From the NCBI GenBank assembly GCA_934481445.1, contig CAKSPC010000024.1, forward strand, positions 1 to 42,555: a stretch of 42,555 bases of DNA. The letters are read 5' to 3'. Below the pieces are notes generated by a model, which saw nothing but the letters and a program-made list of their open reading frames with translations, did no database searches and was not told the origin of the DNA. The stretch is from an uncultured Oscillospiraceae bacterium. Lineage in GTDB: Bacteria > Bacillota > Clostridia > Oscillospirales > Ruminococcaceae. Shown in pieces: positions 14,165 to 23,527 of the stretch. The position numbers and the translations under genes were made by a program. The stretch's first letter is position 1; each line of letters starts with the position of its first letter.

Positions 14165-15487
14165 TCACGAACCGCTGAATTCAGCAAGGACGATATCAAT
14201 ATCAATGCTCTTTGTTCTGCCGAATTCATCAGACCTTGCTACCGTTGCAGTAACAGTGTCGCCTGGCTTCTTGCCATTGAGGATTGTGGATACCTCCGCA
14301 GTGGATGTTACGGATGTTCCGTCTATCGCGGTGATGGTATCGCCGACTACAAGGCCGCTCTTTGCAATGGGCAGGCTCTGGTCGATATCAGTGATATACA
14401 GGCCGGGGGTCATGCCCTGAATTGCGCCGACATACTCGGAAACCTGCAGGCAGGTTATGCCGAGGATGGGTCTGCCGGTCACATAGCCCTTGGAGATAAG
14501 GTCGTTTACAACTGTCTTAGCTTCGTTGATTGTTATTGCAAAGCCGACGTTTTCAGCATAGTTGTTTACAAGCTTCTCGTTTACAACGCCGATAACCTCG
14601 CCGTACATATTGAACATCGCGCCGCCTGAGTTACCTTCGTTTATCGCCGCATCCGTCTGTATGGAAGAAAGCGAACGCTCGTTGGAGGATACCTGTCTGT
14701 TAAGACCCGAAACAACGCCCTTTGTAACGGATGTTTCAAGTCCCAGCGGGTTGCCGATGACAACAACATCGTCGCCGAGGCTCATCTTATCAGAATCGCC
14801 CAGCACAGCTGCCTGAAGCCCTGTTGCGTCGATTTTCAGTACCGAAAGGTCGGTATCGGTGTCGCTGCCGACAAGCGTAGCGTCGTACTTGTTTACAACG
14901 CCTGTGCCAGTTTCGGGGTCGGTGGTCGTTACGCTTACGGTGTAGCTGTCCATATCATCCGTAACGTGCGCATTTGTAACAATGTATCCGTCGGAGGAAA
15001 TGATGATGCCGCTGCCCGCGCCGTAAAGCGTTTTCTCGCCCCTGTAATTTACATATACCTCAATGTACACGATGCTGTCGCGCACGGAGGATACAAGGTC
15101 GCGGGTGTACTTAAAAGATCCGTCGGAGTTGTATTCAACGCCATCAAGTTCCTTTCTGACCGCGCCGGACTGAAGATCATTGAGCGTGGGAGTGCTCTCA
15201 AGGTCGGAGGAAACGGAACTGTCCGAAATTACCGTAGAAGGCACCGTGCTGTCTGTCGTGCCGCTGACGAGCGCTCCGCGTCCCGCAAGATAGGCGCCGC
15301 CGAAGCCCGCGCCGCCGCCGACGATCGCAACAGCAGCTATCATGGCAACTACCTTCATAATGCCGTGCTTCTTTTTGTTCTTGGGAGCCTTCGGCGCAGG
15401 AGCCGCGCCGTTCATGCCATTCATACCGTTATAGTCATTCTCGGTGGAGAAAGTCTGAATATTGTTGGTTTCGTTGAAGTCGTTCAT
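14165..15487 (-). CDS. HtrA-like serine protease with PDZ domain
   Basis: The 440-residue protein has a cytoplasmic Asn/Gly-rich N-terminus, one membrane segment at about residues 44-70, a trypsin-like domain and a C-terminal PDZ domain (about 335-435). The catalytic triad is His174 (TNAHV), Asp213 (DTDLSVL) and Ser287 (GNSGG). The active site should face outside, where HtrA proteins degrade misfolded exported proteins. The ATG at 15487 is preferred over one nine bases earlier, because AAAGGG lies nine bases before it and abuts the earlier one. TATAAT at 15571-15566 (minus strand) is a likely -10 box, but no good -35 lies at normal spacing, so an activator may be involved. The end converges on the flotillin terminators. 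Confidence 0.92.
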   Translation of the reverse strand: MNDFNETNNIQTFSTENDYNGMNGMNGAAPAPKAPKNKKKHGIMKVVAMIAAVAIVGGGAGFGGAYLAGRGALVSGTTDSTVPSTVISDSSVSSDLESTPTLNDLQSGAVRKELDGVEYNSDGSFKYTRDLVSSVRDSIVYIEVYVNYRGEKTLYGAGSGIIISSDGYIVTNAHVTDDMDSYTVSVTTTDPETGTGVVNKYDATLVGSDTDTDLSVLKIDATGLQAAVLGDSDKMSLGDDVVVIGNPLGLETSVTKGVVSGLNRQVSSNERSLSSIQTDAAINEGNSGGAMFNMYGEVIGVVNEKLVNNYAENVGFAITINEAKTVVNDLISKGYVTGRPILGITCLQVSEYVGAIQGMTPGLYITDIDQSLPIAKSGLVVGDTITAIDGTSVTSTAEVSTILNGKKPGDTVTATVARSDEFGRTKSIDIDIVLAEFSGS

Positions 15488-15668
15488 ATAATACATCCCT
15501 TTCGCGATGTCGGCGGAGCCGCCGCTTTATGAAGGGCATCCGCTTTTTCCGTTCGTTATGGTTATATTATAAATACCCTTTGTGTTATTGATGTGAAACG
15601 AATTTGAACAACATATTAAAAAATGTGGTTTATTAAGAGGAAATATTTCACACCATGCTTTCACGAAA

Positions 15669-17024
15669 TTAACCCTTGGCTGCTCTGTCCGCCGCCAGCG
15701 CCAGCGCGCATTCAAGGCGCTTCTTCTGCATTTCGCAGGAGAGCCTGTGCGGCTTGTGAACGTCGCCCTCGTAAATAAAGCTGTTTGCGTTGCAGCCGCC
15801 GGAGCAGAAGAACTTCGCCCAGCAGTCGCGGCAGCCTTCCTTGCTGTAAACATGAGTTTTTGCAAAGTAGCTCTTGATGTCGTCGTTGAATGTACCATCA
15901 TATAGGTTGCCCATTTTCCACTGCTCTATTCCTACAAACTGGTGACAGGGGTAGATGTCGCCGTGGGGGTCAACAGCAACATAGTCGTTGCCGCAGCCGC
16001 AGCCGCGCAGGCGCTTTATCGCGCAGGGACCCTGATCGAGGTCCACCATGAAGTGGAAGAAGTTAAACTTGTTTTCGGTGCGGTTCGCCATTACCTCGCA
16101 AAGGCGGTCGTACTCCGAGAATACGCGGGGCAGGTCATTCATTGTGATGGCGTATGGTTCGTTAAGGTCGGTAACAACAGGCTCTGCGGAAAGCTGCTCG
16201 AAGCCGAGGTCGCGCATATGCAGCACATCTTCGGTGAAATCAAGATTGTACTTTGTGAATGTCGCGCGGACATAGTAATCCTTATCGCCGCGGTTCTGCA
16301 CCAGCTTCTGGAACTTGGGAACAATAACGTCGTACGCGCTCTTTCCGTTGAGGGTCTTTCTGATGCGGTCCGTAACCTCGCGCCTGCCGTCGAGGGAGAG
16401 AACGCAGTTGCTCATCTCGCGGTTGATGTATTCTATCTTATCATCCGAAAGCAGAACGCCGTTCGTTGTTATTGTAAAGCGGAAGTTCTTTCCGTGCTGC
16501 TTTTCGATGGAACGCGCATAGTTCACGGTTTCAACAACGGTGTTCCATGCCATCAGCGGCTCGCCGCCGAAGAAATCCAGCTCGATATTCTCGCGGTTGC
16601 CCGAATTTGCAATAAGGAAGTCGATAGCCTTTCTGCCGGTTTCGGGAGTCATTATGCAGCGCTCGCCGCCGAAATCGCCGGTCTGCGCGAAGCAGTATTC
16701 GCAGCGCAGGTTGCAGTCGTGCGAAACGTTGAGGCACATGGACTTTACGGGGCTCTTTACCATGGTGTTGGAATACTTCTCGTAATCGTCCTCCGCGAAG
16801 AGCGCGCCGTCCTTCCAGAGCTGATAAAGCTCCGCGTAGGTGTCGCGCACATCCTGCTCGGGGTACCCGGAAAGCTTTGCGGGCAGGTCGGCGGGACATT
16901 CCTCCGCCATGGGGGCGTCAACGCAGTCCAGCATATCATACGCGCAGTCGTCAACGACGTGCACGCCGTTGCTGTTTACATCGAGCACGATATTGTACCC
17001 GAGCTGTTTGAACTTATGTATCAT
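15669..17024 (-). CDS. scfB: SCIFF peptide radical SAM maturase
   Basis: The 451-residue radical SAM enzyme has the iron-sulfur motif CxxxCxxC at Cys104, Cys108 and Cys111 (CNLRCEYC). A SPASM-type C-terminal region holds further clusters (GCGCGNDY, DIYPCHQF, CRDCWAKFFCSGGC). It matches the six-cysteine SCIFF maturase family, which forms thioether cross-links from cysteines in the precursor. An N-terminal part of about 90 residues fits the peptide-binding domain of these enzymes. ATG at 17024 follows GAAAGGATAACTG. The precursor gene lies 208 bases upstream in the same direction, separated by three hairpins, so the maturase is probably made at a lower level from the same promoter. Confidence 0.95.
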   Translation of the reverse strand: MIHKFKQLGYNIVLDVNSNGVHVVDDCAYDMLDCVDAPMAEECPADLPAKLSGYPEQDVRDTYAELYQLWKDGALFAEDDYEKYSNTMVKSPVKSMCLNVSHDCNLRCEYCFAQTGDFGGERCIMTPETGRKAIDFLIANSGNRENIELDFFGGEPLMAWNTVVETVNYARSIEKQHGKNFRFTITTNGVLLSDDKIEYINREMSNCVLSLDGRREVTDRIRKTLNGKSAYDVIVPKFQKLVQNRGDKDYYVRATFTKYNLDFTEDVLHMRDLGFEQLSAEPVVTDLNEPYAITMNDLPRVFSEYDRLCEVMANRTENKFNFFHFMVDLDQGPCAIKRLRGCGCGNDYVAVDPHGDIYPCHQFVGIEQWKMGNLYDGTFNDDIKSYFAKTHVYSKEGCRDCWAKFFCSGGCNANSFIYEGDVHKPHRLSCEMQKKRLECALALAADRAAKG

Positions 17025-17055
17025 CAGTTATCCTTTCATCTCGTTCGGAGTTTTG

Positions 17056-17184
17056 CGCGGGATTTATACCCGCGGTATCTCTGGCAGCGCCGGATTGCGG
17101 ATAAAAAATCCATCCGCAATTCATATGACGCCGCTTTATTTTTTACACACAAAATTTTGGGCGAGTATGCGACCCGCCCAAAAT
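17056..17184 (-). promoter_or_regulatory. Three hairpins between SCIFF precursor and maturase genes
   Basis: The 208-bp spacer holds three stems: ATTTTGGGCG/CGCCCAAAAT (17154-17184), ATTGCGGAT/ATCCGCAAT (17094-17120) and CGCGGG/CCCGCG (17056-17074). In the direction of transcription the first is followed by TTTGTGTG and resembles a partial terminator. The last sits just before the maturase ribosome site. Together they could lower maturase output relative to the precursor or stabilise the precursor message. Confidence 0.6.
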
Positions 17185-17232
17185 TGCTTTTCAAAAATGC
17201 ACGGACATAAAGTCTGTGCGGCGGACAGAAAA

Positions 17233-17376
17233 TTACTTAACTGCCTCGCACTTCTGGTTAGCTACTGTGCAGGAAGTCTTACATGCGGACTGGCAGGAAG
17301 ACTGGCACTTACCGCAGCCGCCCTTGGCAGCGGTAGCCTTCAGGTTAGCCTTGTTGATGGTTGTGATGTGCTTCAA
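17233..17376 (-). CDS. scfA: SCIFF precursor peptide (six cysteines in forty-five)
   Basis: The 47-residue peptide begins MKHITTINKANLK and has cysteines at 21, 24, 28, 32, 36 and 43, matching the conserved SCIFF ribosomal peptide of Clostridia. The family is modified by the neighbouring radical SAM enzyme into a thioether-linked product whose role is unknown. The start is TTG at 17376, preceded by GAAAGAGGTG at normal spacing; no ATG is available in frame. Its promoter at 17430-17458 is strong and starts only for this unit. Confidence 0.95.
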   Translation of the reverse strand: MKHITTINKANLKATAAKGGCGKCQSSCQSACKTSCTVANQKCEAVK

Positions 17377-17429
17377 AAGGAACACCTCTTTCTTGTGATT
17401 ATGTATTGCGGATTAACCGTACTATCATT

Positions 17430-17458
17430 ATTATATCATACTTTATTGATTATTGCAA
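17430..17458 (-). promoter_or_regulatory. Promoter of the SCIFF genes
   Basis: On the minus strand TTGCAA (17458-17453), a 17-bp spacer and a perfect TATAAT (17435-17430) precede the precursor start by 53 bases. It begins within 20 bases of the preceding lipoprotein stop codon. Confidence 0.8.
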
Positions 17459-17476
17459 GGGGGTAAACGCGAATTT

Positions 17477-18493
17477 TTACCACGTTGTCGGGAAAACGGT
17501 AAATCTCCATACCCCATTTTCCTTTTTTGCGATGTACTCGCGCTCCACCTCGGAGGTTTCGCCGGCTTCGTAGTTATATGTATCGTACCGCGTGAACACC
17601 GCCGTGTCCTCGGTGAGGGTCGTGAGCTCATACTCCGTGCCGGAATAATTCGGGTCTGCGGCGGAACCGCTTACGTTTTTTACATACAACGCGCCATCGA
17701 TGTCGGTGAACTTGTTCGTGTCCATCAGCGAGTTTACGATGTCCGTCGTGAAATACTTCGTAAGCGCGTCCATAAGCTTCAGCTTGGTATTCAGCAGCTC
17801 GTTCGTTACAGGATAATACACTGCGCCGTTGAACTCAACGGGGCTGCTTTCGTCATAACCGCCTACGGTGCTGTTGGAATTCGGGCTGAACATCATATAA
17901 AGCCCGTCCGCCGCCGCGAAGATATCCTCGGGGGTCTGGCGGGTGGGATCGAGCCTTGCGTAGCCCTGCTCCTCGGGAAGCAGGACGTACCTGTCATCCT
18001 GCTCGTATCGCCTGAAAACCTCGCTGCCGTCTGCGGAAACGTAGAAATCGCACATATAGTACAGCGTGCCATCAAATTCATCGTAGCAGCCTACGCCGTA
18101 ATATGTCCTGCCGTTTATTTCGGTGCTGAGCCCGTTGTCGGAGAAGATATACACCTTGTCCGCCGAAGGAAGCCCGAGATATGTGTTTGAGAATGCAGAC
18201 ATCAGCGCGGAATAATTCGTATCCGCAGGCTGCTCCTCGGAGGTCTGCGATTCCTCCTCCGCCTGAGAGGTCTGCTCGGTTTCGGATGATATTTTCTCCG
18301 AAACTTCGCTGTCCCCGGAATTCACGTCACCGACGACATCCTCTGCGCTTTCGGATACGGAATCATCGGAAACCGACGAGTCGCTCACACTGCTGCTGTC
18401 AAGCCCGGTGCCGCCGCTGTCCTTTTCTCCCGAGCAGCCCGCAAGCGCGATACAAACCGCAGCCGCAGCAAAAATAGCCATTAACTTCTTCAT
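17477..18493 (-). CDS. Lipoprotein with Ser/Glu-rich linker, unknown function
   Basis: The 338-residue protein has a lipoprotein signal (MKKLMAIFAAAAVCIALAGC, with Cys20 as the lipid site). A long Ser/Asp/Glu-rich linker runs to about residue 90. The remaining 245 residues form a globular extracellular domain that I do not recognise. The ATG at 18493 is chosen because AAGGAG lies nine bases before it and the signal peptide begins there; earlier in-frame starts would add a non-signal leader. No clear promoter was seen in the 163-bp gap upstream. It resembles the lipoprotein at 291-1163 in plan but not clearly in the C-terminal domain. Confidence 0.85.
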   Translation of the reverse strand: MKKLMAIFAAAAVCIALAGCSGEKDSGGTGLDSSSVSDSSVSDDSVSESAEDVVGDVNSGDSEVSEKISSETEQTSQAEEESQTSEEQPADTNYSALMSAFSNTYLGLPSADKVYIFSDNGLSTEINGRTYYGVGCYDEFDGTLYYMCDFYVSADGSEVFRRYEQDDRYVLLPEEQGYARLDPTRQTPEDIFAAADGLYMMFSPNSNSTVGGYDESSPVEFNGAVYYPVTNELLNTKLKLMDALTKYFTTDIVNSLMDTNKFTDIDGALYVKNVSGSAADPNYSGTEYELTTLTEDTAVFTRYDTYNYEAGETSEVEREYIAKKENGVWRFTVFPTTW

Positions 18494-18656
18494 TGTTGTC
18501 ATCTCCTTGTCGGAACAGCACGTCCGCTTTCTCTCTAATGTATATGCGGTACGCGCGAAAAAAATGCGGTCAGGCATCGGCAGCCGCTCGGCAGTCATAA
18601 ACCGCCGCCGTCCATACCGACACCACCGCATTCCATTTTTACAAAATGCCGCAGGA

Positions 18657-18941
18657 TCAGAGCTTTTCGTCCTCTGCTTCTTCCGCGTCGGTCTTGTCCT
18701 CAACGAATTCGTCGTCGGACTTTACCGCAGCGGCGTCGTCAGCCTTTGCAGGTTCGTCATCGATGTCAAGATCCTCGTCAAACTCGAAATCCATATCGTC
18801 ATCGTCGAGCTCGTCGTCCCAGTCGTCATAGTAGTTCTCTTCGTTTTCCTTCTCGAGCTTTTTCTTTGTGATATATGTTGCCGCCGCAACACCGCCCGCT
18901 ACGGCGAGAAGTCCTACCATAATAACGCCGAATGCCTTCAT
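18657..18941 (-). CDS. Small membrane protein with a highly acidic tail
   Basis: The 94-residue protein has one membrane segment (residues 4-23), a short basic stretch (KKKLEKE), then about 60 residues that are nearly half Asp and Glu. The Lys cluster after the membrane segment predicts a cytoplasmic tail. I do not recognise a family. ATG at 18941 follows AAGGAGGATATTATC, a strong site, and a good promoter lies at 18987-19015, so the gene is probably real and well expressed. Confidence 0.78.
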   Translation of the reverse strand: MKAFGVIMVGLLAVAGGVAAATYITKKKLEKENEENYYDDWDDELDDDDMDFEFDEDLDIDDEPAKADDAAAVKSDDEFVEDKTDAEEAEDEKL

Positions 18942-18986
18942 GATAATATCCTCCTTAAAGACAGAAACTTAAAGTCTATATGCTAT

Positions 18987-19015
18987 AGTATAAACCTTTT
19001 TGATGATTTTTTCAA
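18987..19015 (-). promoter_or_regulatory. Promoter of the small acidic membrane protein
   Basis: On the minus strand TTGAAA (19015-19010), a 17-bp spacer and TATACT (18992-18987) lie 45 bases before the start codon. Confidence 0.7.
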
Positions 19016-19042
19016 GAGCTGCGGCAAAAAATAGTGAAAAAA

Positions 19043-19067
19043 GACAAAAAAATCACAGGTTTCCTGT
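19043..19067 (-). terminator. Terminator of the eight-gene operon, overlapping the rsmE stop codon
   Basis: On the minus strand ACAGG, AAA and CCTGT form a small hairpin followed by GATTTTTTTG. The rsmE stop codon TGA begins on the last bases of the stem, so the terminator is partly coding. Confidence 0.7.
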
Positions 19068-19811
19068 CATATTCATCAAAACGGATATTGCCGCAATGGG
19101 TGCGGTTTCGCACCGCAGAATGCGCTTGCCGAGGGACACGGGGATAAATCCCGCCTGCTCCAGCGCCTGTGCCTCGCTCTGCTCGAAGCCGCCCTCGCTG
19201 CCGACAACGATGTCGATGTTCTTTTTGAACTCCGGCACCGCTTCCCGCAGCGGGGTCTGCGCGCATTCATAGAATAGTATTCCCGTATTTTCGGGGGAGA
19301 TCATGCTTTTCAGTGCGGAAAATTCCACCACCTCGCCGACGGACGGGATAATTCCCCTGCCGCACTGCTTTGCGGCTTCCTCGGCTATTCTGCGGTAGCG
19401 CTCGGTCTTTTTCGCCATCTGCTTTGCGTCGGGGCGGGAAACACATCTTTTTGAAAAAAACGGGATTATCTCCGCCGCGCCGCATTCGACCGCTTTCTGC
19501 ACGATGAACTCCATCTTGTCGCCCTTGGGCATCGCCTGAAACAGCCGCAGGTGCACCGAAGGCTCCGCGAGATTCGGCGTGCTCTCCAGTACGGTGAATG
19601 TGCAGCACTCCCGCTCGGCGGATTCCAGCCGCGCGAGATGATCCGTGCCCCTGCCGTCGCAGAGCACCACGATATCCCCCGCTCTCATGCGAAGCACCAC
19701 GGAAATGTGCTTTGCGTCGTCGCCGCTCACCACCGCGGTATCATCCGAAATATTTTCCGTAAAGAAGCGCGGATAGCGCCAGCGCTCCATCTTTAATTCT
19801 ATCTCCGACAT
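19053..19811 (-). CDS. rsmE: 16S rRNA (uracil1498-N3)-methyltransferase
   Basis: The 252-residue protein belongs to the SPOUT-fold RsmE family, which methylates U1498 of 16S rRNA using S-adenosylmethionine. Landmarks are RYPRFF near the N-terminus, the cofactor-knot segments VVGSEGGF and LGKRILRCETAP, and normal length. The ATG at 19811 has AGAGGG five bases before it; an ATG seven codons later (MERWRYPRFF) fits the family start better but has a weaker ribosome site. The gene lies 18 bases after recG and is the last gene of the operon. Confidence 0.92.
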   Translation of the reverse strand: MSEIELKMERWRYPRFFTENISDDTAVVSGDDAKHISVVLRMRAGDIVVLCDGRGTDHLARLESAERECCTFTVLESTPNLAEPSVHLRLFQAMPKGDKMEFIVQKAVECGAAEIIPFFSKRCVSRPDAKQMAKKTERYRRIAEEAAKQCGRGIIPSVGEVVEFSALKSMISPENTGILFYECAQTPLREAVPEFKKNIDIVVGSEGGFEQSEAQALEQAGFIPVSLGKRILRCETAPIAAISVLMNMTGNL

Positions 19812-19829
19812 ATCATGTCCCTCTCAGAT

Positions 19830-21851
19830 TCAGTTCCAGCCGTACTCTGCGGTCTGTCCGAAAAGCCGCTCGACATTCCTGCGAAGCCCCGCGTTTTCGG
19901 ACTGCGACAGCGTTTTGTCCGCCGACAATATCTCATCCGCCAGATTCTCGACCTCTCCCAGCACCGCCGCGTCATCCGCGAGGTCGGCAACCTTCATCGG
20001 CGGCAGTCCGTGCTGCTCCCGCCCGAAAAAGTTGCCGGGGCCGCGAAGCTGAAGATCCTTGTCCGCTATTTTGTATCCGTCGGCGGTTTCGACCATGGCG
20101 GCGGTGCGGGCGCGGGTGTACTCGCTCCTGCTGTCCGTCATGAGGATGCAGTAACTCTGATCCGCGCCGCGCCCTACTCTTCCGCGGAGCTGATGAAGCT
20201 GCGAAAGCCCGAACTGCTCTGCATTTTCTATCAGCATTACCACCGCATTCGGAACGTCTATCCCGACCTCGATGACTGTTGTGGAAACCAGCAGCTTCAG
20301 CTCGTTTTCCTTGAAATCCGCCATGACCTTATCCTTGTCCGCCTGCTTCATTCTGCCGTAAAGCAGCCCCGTCGGGATATCTCGGAAATCCCCTCCGACC
20401 AGCCTGCCGTAATATTCGATGGCGCTTGCTTTCTCACTTTTTCCGTCGGAATTTTCCACCAGCGGACAGATGATATACGCCTGCTTCCCCGCCGCGATAT
20501 GCTTTTTTATGAACGCATAAACCCGCGCACGGTAGCCCGAATCGACCGCGTAGGTCTTTATCGGCAGCCTGCCCTTGGGCATTTCGTTGAGTATCGAAAC
20601 ATCAAGGTCGCCGTACATTATCAGCGCAAGGGTGCGCGGTATCGGCGTTGCGGACATCGCGAGTATGTGGGGATTTATCCCCCGCTCCGCCAGCGCGGAA
20701 CGCTGCCCCACGCCGAAACGGTGCTGCTCGTCCACAATGACCAGCCCCAGCTTCTTTATCTCCGAGGACTTCTGTATCAGCGCATGGGTGCCTATGAGGA
20801 CGTCTATCTCCCCAGCCGCCGCTGCGGCGCGCACCGCCTTTTTCTGCGACGGCGTAAGGCTTCCCGAAAGCAATCCTACCCGCACGCCGAGGGGCTTGAG
20901 AAAATCATTAAATGTTGCGTAATGCTGCCGTGCAAGCACCTCCGTCGGCACCATAACAAGCGTCGCAAATCCGTTTTTGTGCGCGAAATAAGCCGCACCC
21001 GCCGCAACGAGGGTCTTTCCCGAGCCTACATCGCCCTGCACCAGCCTGTTCATGGGGTAAAGCTTTTTCATATCGGATATGCAGTCACCGACGGCGCGGA
21101 GCTGCGCCCCCGTCGGGGTGAACGGAAGCGACGAATAAAACTCGTCCATATTGATATCCGTCATGACCGCGCCGCTTAAATTCCTGCCGCGTCCGCGCAG
21201 CATGGCAAGCCCTAGCTTCAGCGTAAGCAGCTCCTCGAAAACCAGCCTGCGGCGCGCTTCGGAATATTCCGCACGGGTCTTTGGAAAGTGGATCTTTTTC
21301 AGCGCTTCCTCCGCAGACAGCAGCCCGAAGCGCCCGCGTATTTCCTGCGGAAGCTCATCAGGGCGCTTTACAAAAGTAAGCGCGGTCTTTACGTTCGCGC
21401 TTATCATATTGTTTGTAAGCCCCGCCGTAAGGGGGTATTTCGGAAACAGTCCCTTTTCATCCGCAGAAACGAAAAGCGGTGACAATATCTGCCTGTGCAC
21501 AAGGTCGCCGCCTATTTTTCCGTAGAAAATATATTCCCGCCCGATCTCAAGCTTCTCAAAGGCAAATTTCGTGTTGAAGAACACCGCGGTTATCTTCCCC
21601 GTGCCGTCGGAAAGCTCCGCCTTGTAGAGCGCCGTGCGGGCATATTCATTGAACGGCGATTTCTTGCTCATCACCGCCGCGCGTATCGCGCACTGCTCGT
21701 TCGGCTCGGTTTCGCTCACCGCCCTGGTGTCGGTGAAGTCGATATAGTCCCGCGGATACAGCTCGACGAGCTGCTCCACGGTTTCTATGCCGAGTTTCTT
21801 ATAAAGCTCCGCGCGCTTCGGCCCGACGCCTTTAAGATAGGTTATTTCCAT
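19830..21851 (-). CDS. recG: ATP-dependent DNA helicase RecG
   Basis: The 673-residue protein is a full-length RecG: an N-terminal wedge/OB domain to about residue 250, then two helicase domains. Walker A is GDVGSGKT at 273-280, and the box is DEQH at 374-377. Later motifs include GRVGRGADQSYC. It remodels stalled replication forks and Holliday junctions. Its ATG shares one base with the stop codon of the upstream DAK2-domain gene (TAATG), so the two are translationally coupled. Confidence 0.96.
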   Translation of the reverse strand: MEITYLKGVGPKRAELYKKLGIETVEQLVELYPRDYIDFTDTRAVSETEPNEQCAIRAAVMSKKSPFNEYARTALYKAELSDGTGKITAVFFNTKFAFEKLEIGREYIFYGKIGGDLVHRQILSPLFVSADEKGLFPKYPLTAGLTNNMISANVKTALTFVKRPDELPQEIRGRFGLLSAEEALKKIHFPKTRAEYSEARRRLVFEELLTLKLGLAMLRGRGRNLSGAVMTDINMDEFYSSLPFTPTGAQLRAVGDCISDMKKLYPMNRLVQGDVGSGKTLVAAGAAYFAHKNGFATLVMVPTEVLARQHYATFNDFLKPLGVRVGLLSGSLTPSQKKAVRAAAAAGEIDVLIGTHALIQKSSEIKKLGLVIVDEQHRFGVGQRSALAERGINPHILAMSATPIPRTLALIMYGDLDVSILNEMPKGRLPIKTYAVDSGYRARVYAFIKKHIAAGKQAYIICPLVENSDGKSEKASAIEYYGRLVGGDFRDIPTGLLYGRMKQADKDKVMADFKENELKLLVSTTVIEVGIDVPNAVVMLIENAEQFGLSQLHQLRGRVGRGADQSYCILMTDSRSEYTRARTAAMVETADGYKIADKDLQLRGPGNFFGREQHGLPPMKVADLADDAAVLGEVENLADEILSADKTLSQSENAGLRRNVERLFGQTAEYGWN

Positions 21852-23494
21852 TATTCAACGGAGATGATGTAGTAGTAAACGGGCTGTCCGCCGTTGACGA
21901 GAACTATATCTATGTCGCTGCTTATCTTCGCACGGAGCGCTTCATAAGCTGCGTTTGCATCCTCGTCGGTGACATCCGAGCCGTACAGCACGGTGATGTA
22001 GCTGCTGGAGGATGTGAGAAGCTTCTTTGTAAGCTTGATAAGTGACTTGGTGATATCCTTCTCGGTGAAAACGATCTTGCCGTTGTCCATCGCGAGTATC
22101 TCGCCCTGCTTTATCTTGTGGCCGTCGTATTCGCTGTCGCGAACCGCAAAGGTGATCTGACCGCTGCCAACCCTGTCAAGGGCTTCCGTCATGCCGCTTC
22201 TGTTTGTGTTGAAATCAGCGCTCGGGTCAAAGGACATCATCGCAGAAATTCCCTGCGGAATGGTTCTCGACTGGAGAACGCATACGTTTCTGTCCGCGAG
22301 GGAAACCGCCTGCTCCGCCGCCATGATGATGTTCTTATTATTCGGCAGAACGAAAACATTATGCGCCGGCGTCTGACCTATCGCTTCAAGTATATCCTCG
22401 GTGGAAGGGTTCATCGTCTGTCCGCCGCGCACAATGCTGTCCGCACCGAGATCCCTGAACAGCGCCTCAACGCCTGCACCCGCAGCAACTGCCACGAAGC
22501 CTATCTCCTTCTCGGGGGGAACGGGCTGCTTTCTCTTTGTCTGCGCCGCTTCGTCCGCCTTGATGATGTTGTTGTGCTGCTCCTTCATGTTTTCGATCTT
22601 CATCTTGGTAAGGCTGCCGAATTTTATACCCTCTTCGATGGCCTTACCGGGGTGATTGGAATGAACATGAACCTTGATTATGTCGTCATCGTCGACAACG
22701 ACAACGCAGTCGCCTATCGTTTCAAGATATGCGCGCAGCGCGGTGGCGTCCTTGGAGGAGCTGTCCTTGTTTACGATGAATTCCGTGCAGTATGCGTACT
22801 TTATCTCATCCGAAGAAGCGGAGGAAGCCGCCACAGCTGCGGGTGCAGAGGGCTTCACCTCGTCCTCGGAGCGTATCATCCCGCCGCCCTCGAGAACCGC
22901 CAGCATACCCTCGAAGATAACGATAAGTCCCTTACCTCCTGCGTCCACAACGCCCGCTTTCTTGAGCGCGGGAAGAAGCTCGGGGGTTCTGGCGAGGGAT
23001 TTTTCCGCCTCGGAAACGAATGCGCGGAGGAATATCGCCGCGTCGCCTCCCTCAACGGCAAGCGATACGGTGTTTTCGTAGCCCTCGCGGGCAACCGTAA
23101 GAATGGTGCCCTCGGTGGGCTTCATTACGGATTTGTATGCCGCGTCAACGCCAAGCTTCAGCGCTGCGGAGAGAACCGCAGCGTCTGCGGTTTCCTTGCC
23201 CGCAAGCCCCTTGGAAAGCCCTCTGAAAATAAGCGAGAGGATAACGCCGGAGTTGCCCCTTGCTCCGCGCAGCATTGCAGAAGCGGCAGTCTTTGCGACC
23301 TCCCCCGCGGACGCGCCGTCAGGAGTGTTCTTCAGCTCTGCAAGAGCGTTCTTGATCGTCATAGACATATTCGTGCCCGTATCACCGTCAGGAACTGGGA
23401 ATACATTCAGCTCGTCCACTGCCTGCCGCCGGTTGTAAATGTTGTTCGCGCCCGAGATCACTGCATCCCGCAGCAGCTTTCCTGTTAGTATCAT
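21851..23494 (-). CDS. fakA: DAK2-domain fatty acid kinase-like protein (YloV/FakA type)
   Basis: The 547-residue protein has an N-terminal DhaL-type ATP-binding domain with VFPVPDGDTGTNMSMT (about residues 31-46) and a C-terminal part like YloV/FakA. FakA phosphorylates fatty acids delivered by a FakB (DegV) partner; no FakB gene is nearby. Length fits B. subtilis YloV (about 550). The Asp23-fakA-recG order is like yloU-yloV-recG in Bacillus. ATG at 23494 has AGGAAGGA about 11 bases upstream. Confidence 0.88.
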   Translation of the reverse strand: MILTGKLLRDAVISGANNIYNRRQAVDELNVFPVPDGDTGTNMSMTIKNALAELKNTPDGASAGEVAKTAASAMLRGARGNSGVILSLIFRGLSKGLAGKETADAAVLSAALKLGVDAAYKSVMKPTEGTILTVAREGYENTVSLAVEGGDAAIFLRAFVSEAEKSLARTPELLPALKKAGVVDAGGKGLIVIFEGMLAVLEGGGMIRSEDEVKPSAPAAVAASSASSDEIKYAYCTEFIVNKDSSSKDATALRAYLETIGDCVVVVDDDDIIKVHVHSNHPGKAIEEGIKFGSLTKMKIENMKEQHNNIIKADEAAQTKRKQPVPPEKEIGFVAVAAGAGVEALFRDLGADSIVRGGQTMNPSTEDILEAIGQTPAHNVFVLPNNKNIIMAAEQAVSLADRNVCVLQSRTIPQGISAMMSFDPSADFNTNRSGMTEALDRVGSGQITFAVRDSEYDGHKIKQGEILAMDNGKIVFTEKDITKSLIKLTKKLLTSSSSYITVLYGSDVTDEDANAAYEALRAKISSDIDIVLVNGGQPVYYYIISVE

Positions 23495-23527
23495 TTATAT
23501 ATAGTCCTTCCTATTTTTTTCGAAATC

